Assembly: GCA_964556665.1 (NCBI GenBank)
Contig: CAZKXU010000024.1
Location: 1 to 36,499, forward strand
DNA length: 36,499 bases
DNA from: CAZKXU01 sp964556665
GTDB lineage: Bacteria > Bdellovibrionota_C > UBA2361 > CAZKXU01
Direction: 5' to 3'
This document shows positions 17,923 to 25,228 of the stretch, piece after piece. Under the pieces are notes generated by a model. The model was not told the DNA's origin. It ran no database searches and saw only the letters and a list, made by a program, of their open reading frames with translations. Position numbers and translations under genes: made by a program. Each line of letters opens with the position of its first letter. The first letter of the stretch is position 1.

Positions 17923-18321
17923 TTAGATGAAAAATCTTCGTCCCAGAATAAGTCCGGTATATAAGGCAATAAACCCGACTATCACACTCGCCAAGATATA
18001 AACAATTGCTGCACTGCTTTCAGCAGCTAGAATGAGTTTAAGTGCATCATTTTCAAAAGCTGAAAATGTGGTATATGAGCCTAGAAAACCAACTACTAAC
18101 AGCAAGTTCATACTTGCGCTGCTAAAGATCGTAGGCCCTGCTACAATAAATGCGCCTATGATACCCATAAGAAAAGAGCCTGATACGTTAATCAAAATAG
18201 TGCCGATAGGATATGAACCTGCGAAGTACCCTTCTGCCCAAACACCTAACCAATACCTGGCATTAGCACCCAGCGCAGCGCCAGTACTAATAATTAATGT
18301 GTTTATCAAAAGCTCGCTCAT
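17923..18321 (-). CDS. crcB: CrcB/Fluc fluoride channel
   Basis: 132 residues with four membrane helices. Family signatures are GAALGANARYWLG in helix 1, PIGTILINVSGSFLMGIIGA in helix 2 and the pore segment GFLGSYTTFSAFENDAL in helix 3, with the conserved asparagine and phenylalanines. Fluc proteins form dual-topology dimers that export toxic fluoride through the inner membrane. The start lies 35 bp inside the end of dprA, so the two are probably translated from one message. I saw no fluoride riboswitch directly upstream, which would be awkward anyway given the overlap. Confidence 0.95.
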   Translation of the reverse strand: MSELLINTLIISTGAALGANARYWLGVWAEGYFAGSYPIGTILINVSGSFLMGIIGAFIVAGPTIFSSASMNLLLVVGFLGSYTTFSAFENDALKLILAAESSAAIVYILASVIVGFIALYTGLILGRRFFI

Positions 18322-19465
18322 CTTGTGCTGTTGGTTTCAGAGCTATAATATTTCCAGGCAATCTTATGATAACTCCATTTAACTCGAGCTCCAAGAGTCT
18401 TTGATCAAGGCAATTTTTCTCTTTGAGACGTGCCTGTAGCAGATTTATGTCTAACTTCTCTTCGCTTGCCAAGATGCTTACAATTTCATCCTGCTTCACA
18501 GACGAAACGCTACTTGCAACAGCCGTGCGACGCTTTAATCCAGGTAAAAAATCAAAAAGCTCTTCAAGGGTAGTTATAAGAGCTGCACCCTGTCTAATCA
18601 GCTGATTTGAGCCGTAATAACGTGGATCGGTTACTGAGCCGGGCAGAACCATCACATCACGGCCCTCTTCCAATGCATACCTTGCTGTAACCAGTGAACC
18701 GCTCTGCTTGGCAGCCTGAATAACCAGGACTCCGGAGCTGAGTCCCGCAATTACTCTATTGCGATTGAGAAAGTTAACAGGATAAGGCCTCTGATCAGGA
18801 GCAAACTGACTCATAATAATTCCTCCTGAGTCTAAGATCTGCTCTGCTAAAGCCCGATTTGTAGCCGGGTAAAGATGTAAAAGTCCTGAGCCAAGAACTG
18901 CTATCGTCGACGGCACCGCATAACCAGTTAACGCCCCTCGATGCGCCGCTGAATCAATCCCCATTGCTAGACCACTCACGACCGTTACACCAGCCTCAGC
19001 TAACCCTCTACTGAATTCCCGTGCCAGTTCACTTCCTACCTTATCTGCACTCCGCGATCCTATCACTGCTAGCTGTGGAGTCTCTCTCCAACACGGCAAC
19101 CGTCCTCTGTAAAACAGTATAGGTGGTGGTTCAAAAATCTCACTTAATGCAGAGGGATACTCTTCTTGACCAAGCAGCACATAGGAGATGCCGCCCTCAC
19201 GCCAAAGCCTAAGCTCATCTAGCCGCTGCGACTCACGCTGCGCCTTAAAGAGGCTTAACATCTCGCATCCTCCCCACTCCCTCTCAAGCCATTCTATTGT
19301 TCCAAGCATTGTTTTACATATACTAAATCCATCATAGAACCTGCGCCTCTCTGCCTTAGAAGCAGCTTGAATAATAATGGCAAACAGCGCTAACTCATCA
19401 GTATCACTAGCTTTTTCACACTTTAATGTGTTAAATTTTAGAAACTTTTCCATGTAATTAAGCAT
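18287..19465 (-). CDS. dprA: DNA-processing protein DprA
   Basis: 392 codons. A helical SAM-like N-terminus (about 20-75) precedes the Rossmann-like DprA core with GSRSAD at 136-141, SGLAMGIDSAAHRGAL at 164-179, LGSGLLHLYPATN near 191-203 and FLNRNRVIAGLSSGVLVIQA near 232-251. A winged-helix C-terminal domain follows (about 320-385). DprA binds incoming single-stranded DNA and loads RecA during natural transformation. The first ATG is at 19465; the ATG at 19453 (codon 5) is preceded by AAGGA about 11 bp upstream and may be the real start. No other competence gene lies in the window. The overlap with crcB suggests a shared transcript. Confidence 0.95.
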   Translation of the reverse strand: MLNYMEKFLKFNTLKCEKASDTDELALFAIIIQAASKAERRRFYDGFSICKTMLGTIEWLEREWGGCEMLSLFKAQRESQRLDELRLWREGGISYVLLGQEEYPSALSEIFEPPPILFYRGRLPCWRETPQLAVIGSRSADKVGSELAREFSRGLAEAGVTVVSGLAMGIDSAAHRGALTGYAVPSTIAVLGSGLLHLYPATNRALAEQILDSGGIIMSQFAPDQRPYPVNFLNRNRVIAGLSSGVLVIQAAKQSGSLVTARYALEEGRDVMVLPGSVTDPRYYGSNQLIRQGAALITTLEELFDFLPGLKRRTAVASSVSSVKQDEIVSILASEEKLDINLLQARLKEKNCLDQRLLELELNGVIIRLPGNIIALKPTAQDERAFDKHINY

Positions 19466-19539
19466 CCTTGATTATTGGGGACATATCTATCTATTCGATA
19501 GCATTGACCAAAAGTTTCCGGCTAATTTGAGAGAGAGAA

Positions 19540-21228
19540 GTGCAGGAAGGTCAAAGAGAGGAGGATAACTACCTTTACTCCCTTGTATTCGAGGGGCTTA
19601 GGAATAATTCGCCATCTACACTGGCTAAGGTGAAAGGTGTATTCGAAACTGACCTAGAAATGACGCTAGCCGAGGTTCACAAGATTCTTTCAAATGTTCC
19701 ATCTACTATAAAATCTGCGATGAGTGAGCGCGAGCTTGCGCGGCCATTCGCCTCCTTAAGTGCTGCGGGGGCCAAGGTTTTAATCGTACAGAATAAAGCT
19801 GCTCTGCAAAGCGGATTTTCATTAGCTGATAGCAGGACTACTAGCGGCTCTATGCCCCAGCCCTCAGAGGGTAAGCAGCTAAAGGTTCCACGACCGGACG
19901 AACCTATGTTCCAGCTAGACAAGGCAGCCACTGCTGGAGCGACACCAGCTACTCCTGCTACTCCAAGCGGAGCCAAAACTCAAGCAGTAAGCACAATGCA
20001 GTTCTCTCTCTCCGAAGCTACATCCAAAGCCTCAGATACTACAGCAGCGCCAGCAACAAGCGGCACAGAATCAACTCAAGCCATGGTGCTTGATAAACGA
20101 AAGCATGCCATGTCAGGAAGCTTTAATCTCTCTCTAGATCAGGAAACTCCCCTGGCTACAGACACTCCAGCCACATCACAGTCACCTTCATCGACTCATA
20201 CCATTACAGCACCTCCTGCTGCTGATGGTGTCATTGATGACAACCCCCCACTCGCTAGCATGCGCACAAGTGCTAGGGCACCTAAAAAAACTGAAAGTGC
20301 TGATGTCGAAATTCCAGCCGATGAAAATCAGGAGAAGGAAAACCCTGTTGAGGCAGCCCCAAAAAAGAAGAAAAAATCCAAAAAGAGCACAGGCAAGCCA
20401 TCCATTGCTGATTTAGCACAGGAGATGCTGGAAGATGATAGGTTTCCTGACTCCCCGGATGGCGAGGAAATATTTGATCCCTCTGAATTGACCACTAATC
20501 TTTCACTTGAAGATACTGGCCCAGAAGAGGAGATTACAGGCCCACAATCTGTCTCTAGAAGTAACAAGTACCGGCTTGAGATTGTTATTCCTATACTTCT
20601 TGGCGCAGCAATACTAGGTGGCATAAACTGGTATTTTTCAGGCAGTACAGCAGACATCGAGCAGCTTGAGAGTGATCAACCTTATACCCCGGCACGAAAC
20701 CTTGACAAGAGAACTGAGAAGCAGATCGCAGCAAAGATCACAGCACCACTCTCTATCTTGAAGCAACTCAACATAAATCATTCGGCTCAGGAATACGAAC
20801 TTACTGCAAAGTTTATATTTGTAGGTGAAGTATTAAGAGATGTGGCGATAATAGTAACCTTCCATCCTCAGCCTAGACCAGCATCGCTCGACATCCCACC
20901 TAATATATTAAAAGTTGATATTGCGGGCACTACAAATAGCTCCATGCTGGATAAAATTGATTTTAGTTCAAATGCGAAGGTTTATATCGAAGACCGCAAC
21001 CGTCGAGTTAGAATTACCGCACCATTTTCCATGCTTGGTGGCTACGATCCAGCTACAGAGAAACTCAATGTTAAGCTTACTATCAATCGTGGCTACGAGA
21101 ATGGCTCTGAACCACAAATGAATACGATTGAAAGACTCCCAGAGAATCACTATCGTATGTTTATAAGTTTAGATATTGAAAACTCTCCCGACGAGAAGCT
21201 AGTAGCTCAAGCTCCAGGTGAACATTAA
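19540..21228 (+). CDS. L7/L12 C-terminal-domain-like protein fused to a membrane-anchored C-terminus
   Basis: 562 residues from a GTG preceded by GAGAGAGAA. Residues about 12-86 follow the pattern of the ribosomal protein L7/L12 C-terminal domain: a first strand YSLVFEGL, helix LAKVKGVFETDLEMTLAEVHKIL, then VPSTIKSAMSERELARPFASLSAAGAKVLIVQ. A long A/P/T/S-rich linker follows, with acidic and lysine-rich (KKKKKSKKSTGK) parts. A single membrane helix lies at about 346-366 (EIVIPILLGAAILGGINWYF), and a C-terminal domain of about 190 residues, rich in beta strands, presumably faces the periplasm. The linker holds two related motifs, MQFSLSEATSK and GSFNLSLDQET. I do not recognise the full architecture. 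The role may be recruitment of a cytoplasmic partner to the membrane. Confidence 0.75.
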   Translation: MQEGQREEDNYLYSLVFEGLRNNSPSTLAKVKGVFETDLEMTLAEVHKILSNVPSTIKSAMSERELARPFASLSAAGAKVLIVQNKAALQSGFSLADSRTTSGSMPQPSEGKQLKVPRPDEPMFQLDKAATAGATPATPATPSGAKTQAVSTMQFSLSEATSKASDTTAAPATSGTESTQAMVLDKRKHAMSGSFNLSLDQETPLATDTPATSQSPSSTHTITAPPAADGVIDDNPPLASMRTSARAPKKTESADVEIPADENQEKENPVEAAPKKKKKSKKSTGKPSIADLAQEMLEDDRFPDSPDGEEIFDPSELTTNLSLEDTGPEEEITGPQSVSRSNKYRLEIVIPILLGAAILGGINWYFSGSTADIEQLESDQPYTPARNLDKRTEKQIAAKITAPLSILKQLNINHSAQEYELTAKFIFVGEVLRDVAIIVTFHPQPRPASLDIPPNILKVDIAGTTNSSMLDKIDFSSNAKVYIEDRNRRVRITAPFSMLGGYDPATEKLNVKLTINRGYENGSEPQMNTIERLPENHYRMFISLDIENSPDEKLVAQAPGEH

Positions 21229-21251
21229 GTTAATCTTGCGTAGAAAAAACT

Positions 21252-21278
21252 CTGGGACCGCGGACTTCCAGGCCGCAA
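21252..21278. repeat. Single REP-like unit
   Basis: CTGGGACCGCGG, then ACTTCCAGGCCGC: one unit of the family with a slightly diverged inner hairpin. It lies just after the stop of the L7/L12-like gene and before the convergent end of the basic-tailed protein gene. Confidence 0.8.
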
Positions 21279-21310
21279 ACGAATTAGTAGAAAACTTAGT
21301 TTACAGCACA

Positions 21311-21712
21311 CTAAGCAGCTTTCTTTCTAATTTTCTGCTTGACTGCTACTTTGGAGGAGGCTCTCTTCTGAGGTTTAGCAGTCTTAGTATTAGCTTTACC
21401 GGATTTTATTGATCTTACTTTGCCACGTTTGGATGATGCTGTCTTACTATCATCCTCCTGCTCAACTACAGAGCCGATAATATCCTTGGAATCAGCCGTA
21501 TCCTCAGTACTTGCCTCTTTGTCATCTTTGACGACCTCTTCTTCTTTAAATTTTAGAAGATTATTTCTTTCCGCCTCATGACGCTCTTTGATAATCAAAA
21601 GCTCATCTTTGCGTGTCGACCAGGTAACCCCATCTAGACTAAATAGCATTAAATCCTGTTTACCAAATTTAACCTTTTTAGTTATGAATTCTGACTTTTT
21701 TGACTTTTTCAT
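21311..21712 (-). CDS. Small protein with acidic middle and histone H1-like basic tail
   Basis: Starting from the ATG at 21712, which has GGA seven bases upstream (ATG at 21724 and TTG at 21733 are alternatives), the protein is about 133 residues. The N-terminal third (FITKKVKFGKQDLMLFSLDGVTWSTRKDELLIIKERHEAE) looks folded. It is followed by an acidic stretch and then a tail rich in K, S, A and R (SKRGKVRSIKSGKANTKTAK, KRASSKVAVKQKIRKKAA). Such tails bind DNA or RNA in bacterial H1-like proteins. It is divergent from pyruvate kinase across a 104-bp gap measured from the longest frame. No family can be named, and nucleic-acid binding is an inference from composition. Confidence 0.65.
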   Translation of the reverse strand: MKKSKKSEFITKKVKFGKQDLMLFSLDGVTWSTRKDELLIIKERHEAERNNLLKFKEEEVVKDDKEASTEDTADSKDIIGSVVEQEDDSKTASSKRGKVRSIKSGKANTKTAKPQKRASSKVAVKQKIRKKAA

Positions 21713-21837
21713 AAAGATTTCCATTAGTTCCAACTGGTATGATGATAGGAGAATCTTTTTAGTTTCGCCTATAACAAAAAGAATGTAGAATTTTACAGAG
21801 TTAAGAAATCTTGTTTTAATCTTTAAAAGGTTGTTTT

Positions 21838-23301
21838 ATGGTCGATAGGTTGTTGGGGTCTTCTAACCGGTCTCGTTGCCGCAAATCTAAGATTGTAGCG
21901 ACGGTAGGCCCATCCTGTAAATCAGATGAAAAAATTAGGCGGCTAATTCAGGCGGGTGTAAATGTATTTCGCCTCAATTTCTCTCATGGTTCACATGAGG
22001 AGCATACTGAATACTTTGAAAGCATCCGTCGGGTTAGCACTGAGATGGGGGAATTTGTAGCAACCCTGCAAGATCTTTCCGGACCTAAGATCCGCATCTC
22101 CGAAGTTGATGGCAACTTTGTTAACATCATAGATAATCGGGAGATCGAGCTACGCTACTCAGACGGTTCTAAATCAAACGATAAGATTATTTTTGTCGAG
22201 GCCGTTAATCCGGTAAAAATTCTAAAGCCTGGAGATCATATTTTACTAGCGGATGGAATACTCGAGCTTCAAGCCCGTGAGGTAAAGAAAGATAGGGTTA
22301 AGTGCCTGATCGTTAAGGGCGGCAGAATACGCTCCCGTGTCGGCATAGCTTTCCCTGACAGCTCACTAGAGCTGCCAGCTACGACTGAAAAAGACATGCA
22401 TGATCTCAAATGGGGAATTGAACACAAGGTAGATTACTGTGCCGTATCCTTTGTAAACAATGCACATGATGTACAGAAGGTTAGAGATGCGATTATTGAT
22501 GCCGGTGGCGATGTAAGAATAATCGCTAAAATTGAACGGAAGGAGGCTCTTGAAAACATAGATGAGATCCTTGATATTTCAGATGGTCTGATGGTAGCAC
22601 GCGGAGATCTTGGAGTAGAGCTACCGTTAGAGCAACTTCCTATGTTGCAGAAACGATTAATCGAACTAGCTAACTACCGTGGTATTCCGGCTATAGTAGC
22701 TACACAGATGCTACACTCAATGGTTACATCTATAAGGCCAACCCGGGCAGAGGTTTCGGACATTGCCGCTGCCGTCATGAACGGAGCTGATGCTCTTATG
22801 TTGTCAGAGGAAACCAGTATTGGACAGAATCCTATCGAAGCGGTCGAATATCTAGGCAAAATAGCGCTAGAGGCTGAAAAAAGCTTTGCCTTTACCGAGT
22901 ACAAACTAAGGTTACGCGACTCCGACAGGGAGACCGTTCCAGATGCAGTTGCTTATGCGGCGGCGGCGGCAGCCATTAAGGTTAACGCAGCCGCGATTAT
23001 CGCCTGCACAGAAACCGGAACTTCAGCAAGACTAGTAGCTAAATACCGTCCACAACAGCCCCTCTATGGAGCAGCCAATAAGGAGGCAACCCTGCGGCGC
23101 ATGTCACTATATTGGGGAGTTCGGCAGATCTCCTGTGCACGCACCAGCACCCATTTCGATGAAACCCAGACAGCACTTAAGACGGTGCAGCTTCTGGAGC
23201 AACTACCAAATGGAGCACGTGCTGTGGTTACAGGCGGATTAGCTACAGGCAAACCTGGATCAACAAGTGTGCTTGAGATCAGGGAGATGAGCTATAACTA
23301 A
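21838..23301 (+). CDS. pyk: Pyruvate kinase
   Basis: 487 residues, normal for the bacterial enzyme. It catalyses phosphoenolpyruvate + ADP to pyruvate + ATP, the last step of glycolysis. Visible motifs are KIVATVGPSC at the N-terminus, VNVFRLNFSHGS (substrate and cation site), the active-site signature IIAKIERKEALENIDEI with its lysine and glutamate, MVARGDLGVELP, and IVATQMLHSMVTSIRPTRAE followed by SDIAAAVMNGADALMLSEE. The small B domain is present between about 80 and 175. The C-terminal allosteric-type domain ends VTGGLATGKPGSTSVLEI. The ATG at 21838 is preceded by AAAGG. It stands alone, 74 bp before the MerR-like gene. Confidence 0.97.
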   Translation: MVDRLLGSSNRSRCRKSKIVATVGPSCKSDEKIRRLIQAGVNVFRLNFSHGSHEEHTEYFESIRRVSTEMGEFVATLQDLSGPKIRISEVDGNFVNIIDNREIELRYSDGSKSNDKIIFVEAVNPVKILKPGDHILLADGILELQAREVKKDRVKCLIVKGGRIRSRVGIAFPDSSLELPATTEKDMHDLKWGIEHKVDYCAVSFVNNAHDVQKVRDAIIDAGGDVRIIAKIERKEALENIDEILDISDGLMVARGDLGVELPLEQLPMLQKRLIELANYRGIPAIVATQMLHSMVTSIRPTRAEVSDIAAAVMNGADALMLSEETSIGQNPIEAVEYLGKIALEAEKSFAFTEYKLRLRDSDRETVPDAVAYAAAAAAIKVNAAAIIACTETGTSARLVAKYRPQQPLYGAANKEATLRRMSLYWGVRQISCARTSTHFDETQTALKTVQLLEQLPNGARAVVTGGLATGKPGSTSVLEIREMSYN

Positions 23302-23375
23302 CCGCCTACGACCAGTCATACATAACTCTTGCCTAATTCCATATTTTTATGGATTAATATCCTAAATAGGAGTTC

Positions 23376-24056
23376 ATGATGATTCAACCACAAAATTTCA
23401 TATCAGAAAAAGAGGCGGCTCAGATATCAGGTGTTTCGATCGCCACACTTAAGCGTTTTGTCGAAGCTGGGTACCTCGACACAGAGATTGATTCAGACGG
23501 TGTGAGGCTATACTCAAAGGCACAGCTTGACGAAATATTCAGCTTAAGTCGCTCCCTAGATAGTCTAATTAAGGAACAAGATGAGCAGGACAAACAACCT
23601 ACTAGCAGCAGCAACAACGGGTCGGTGCATAGCACTGCAAGCGTGCAAATCAATCTAGCTGATCGGATCGAAGTTGAGCAGACAACCAATGCTAGCGCAG
23701 CTTCCTTTACCAAGCCCGACTTAAACGCACTTCAAATATTAGAAAATGAATCTGCCAAGTTGAGAAATATAATCTCTCTTCAGGAGCAGCTTCTTGATTC
23801 ACGAGATAAGGAGCTTAATGATCTTAGAGAACAACGCCGCTGGCTGCGTGAGCGCATAGAAAAACTTGAAGAGAAAAACGATCGCGACCAGCTTCTTATC
23901 CTCTCTGAGACTCAGACAATTAGAAAGCTAATTAATGTTCATGCCGAGAGAAAATCCACACTGACTTTGGCATTAGAGTGGCTTGGACTAAAGCCTGCTA
24001 ACAGCGGACAGGAGCTGCTTCCTATGAGATCTCAGAATGCAGCCGGAAATGGTTAG
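23376..24056 (+). CDS. MerR-like helix-turn-helix protein with coiled coil
   Basis: 226 residues. Residues 10-55 form a MerR/excisionase-type winged helix (EKEAAQISGVSIATLKRFVEAGYLDTEIDSDGVRLYSKAQLDEIF). A polar Q/S/N-rich linker follows, then a long coiled coil at about 125-185 (LQILENESAKLRNIISLQEQ through LREQRRWLRERIEKLEEKND). The C-terminus TLALEWLGLKP is short. No effector-binding domain or cysteine metal site is visible, so it is not a classical metal- or drug-sensing MerR. A TAGGAG sits just upstream of the ATG pair. It is codirectional with pyk but with its own ribosome-binding site. Target genes unknown. Confidence 0.82.
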   Translation: MMIQPQNFISEKEAAQISGVSIATLKRFVEAGYLDTEIDSDGVRLYSKAQLDEIFSLSRSLDSLIKEQDEQDKQPTSSSNNGSVHSTASVQINLADRIEVEQTTNASAASFTKPDLNALQILENESAKLRNIISLQEQLLDSRDKELNDLREQRRWLRERIEKLEEKNDRDQLLILSETQTIRKLINVHAERKSTLTLALEWLGLKPANSGQELLPMRSQNAAGNG

Positions 24057-24066
24057 CATAGTCACT

Positions 24067-24140
24067 CTGGGACCGCGGGCATCTTGCCCGCAGCGAGACA
24101 CCAGCAAGTTCGTATGCGGGCAAGATGCCCGCGGTCCCAG
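24067..24140. repeat. REP-like inverted pair, perfect 26-bp arms
   Basis: The left arm at 24067-24092 starts CTGGGACCGCGGGCATC and the right arm at 24115-24140 is its exact reverse complement, with a 22-bp loop between. Each arm carries its own hairpin GCGGGC..GCCCGC. This is the best-preserved copy and gives the consensus. It lies between the convergent ends of the MerR-like and OmpA-like genes. Confidence 0.95.
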
Positions 24141-24155
24141 TAATGTATTGTCTTG

Positions 24156-24956
24156 CTACTCCGCAACCGTCCAATCCGCAGCCTCAGAACTCAAGGCCCC
24201 CTTCCCTGCATCTGCTGGATGAACCTCAACACGGCGATTTACCGCACGTGCCCAATCCTCCTCCTCAGAAAAAAGTGGCTTACTCTCGCCAAATGTAACC
24301 GTAGAGATACGATCAGACCCTACACCTAGCGCGGTCAACTCCTTAAGAACAGCATCTGCGCGGTCCATTCCGAGCTTTTCATTGTACTTCTCAGGACCCA
24401 CATTGTCCGCATGACCCTCTAATACGATCTTAAGTCCACTCTCGCTTTTAAGGAGTGCAGCGATCTGGTGCGTACGCCCGCGCCCTAAGGGACTCAAGGT
24501 GCGTTTATTGAAATCAAATGCTACATCTGGAAAGAAGAACTGTCTTCCACCTGACATAGACAACCCCTCACTTTTCGAAGCTGTTGGAGCAGCGGCCTCT
24601 TGCTTTACAGCGCTACTATAGTTATACGGCGAGGTTGCTCGACAGGAAGGCACGCTATCGTTCGCAGAGAAGCACTCTGGTTGGCGATAATCGAATGGCT
24701 CTCTATAACCTAAGACACTGCGGCTTGTCTCTGTAGAGGAGATAAGATAGTTAAGCGGCCTAAAAATCCCCTCCCTTAATACCCAACCGACTGGATGAAA
24801 AATATACCCTAAAACTCGTAAAGGGTGACTCTCGCTCTCACGATAACGCGGGGATGAATGGTAAGATGTAGTTGTATTATCGCTTGGAAGTTGCTCCTGC
24901 GCGATTGCAAATGTTGGGATTAAAACTGCAAGTAAAAAAGAATATAACCTGATCAT
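24156..24956 (-). CDS. OmpA-family protein, peptidoglycan-binding C-terminus
   Basis: 266 residues. A signal peptide spans residues 1-19 (IRLYSFLLAVLIPTFAIA, cleavage before QEQ). A polar middle region (about 20-140) contains HPVGWVLREGIFRPLNYLI and two cysteines, but no eight-stranded OmpA barrel. The OmpA C-terminal domain, about 145-255, shows the expected VAFDFNKRTLSPLGR, IVLEGHADNVGPEKYNEKLGMDRADAVLKEL, ISTVTFGESKPL and ARAVNRRVEVH; the DNxG and NRRVEV residues are those that hold diaminopimelate. The protein should tether the envelope to peptidoglycan from the periplasm. It is transcribed away from the histidine kinase gene. Confidence 0.92.
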   Translation of the reverse strand: MIRLYSFLLAVLIPTFAIAQEQLPSDNTTTSYHSSPRYRESESHPLRVLGYIFHPVGWVLREGIFRPLNYLISSTETSRSVLGYREPFDYRQPECFSANDSVPSCRATSPYNYSSAVKQEAAAPTASKSEGLSMSGGRQFFFPDVAFDFNKRTLSPLGRGRTHQIAALLKSESGLKIVLEGHADNVGPEKYNEKLGMDRADAVLKELTALGVGSDRISTVTFGESKPLFSEEEDWARAVNRRVEVHPADAGKGALSSEAADWTVAE

Positions 24957-25228
24957 AAATAAGCCCCAAAAATGAAATAAATGAACCTCTTACCTAACAT
25001 ATAGGTAATTCCTCAAGCGGTAAAGATAGTAAACAAGACTCCGCTGTATAAGATACATCTACACACTGCACGGACTCTATTTAATTATCTAAAGAACTAG
25101 AAAGCCGTTCGTGCTGATAGAACGTAAAATCACAGCGCTTCTTATTTCTCAATACTGTCATCTAATTTTTTGGCGGTATCCAGATCTTTATAGTTTTGCA
25201 ACTTTGGTTTTACTTAGGACGAGCTTAA

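Noticed and set aside
17872..18420. Fluoride riboswitch for crcB
   Set aside because: crcB starts inside dprA, leaving no untranslated leader, and no such fold was recognised.
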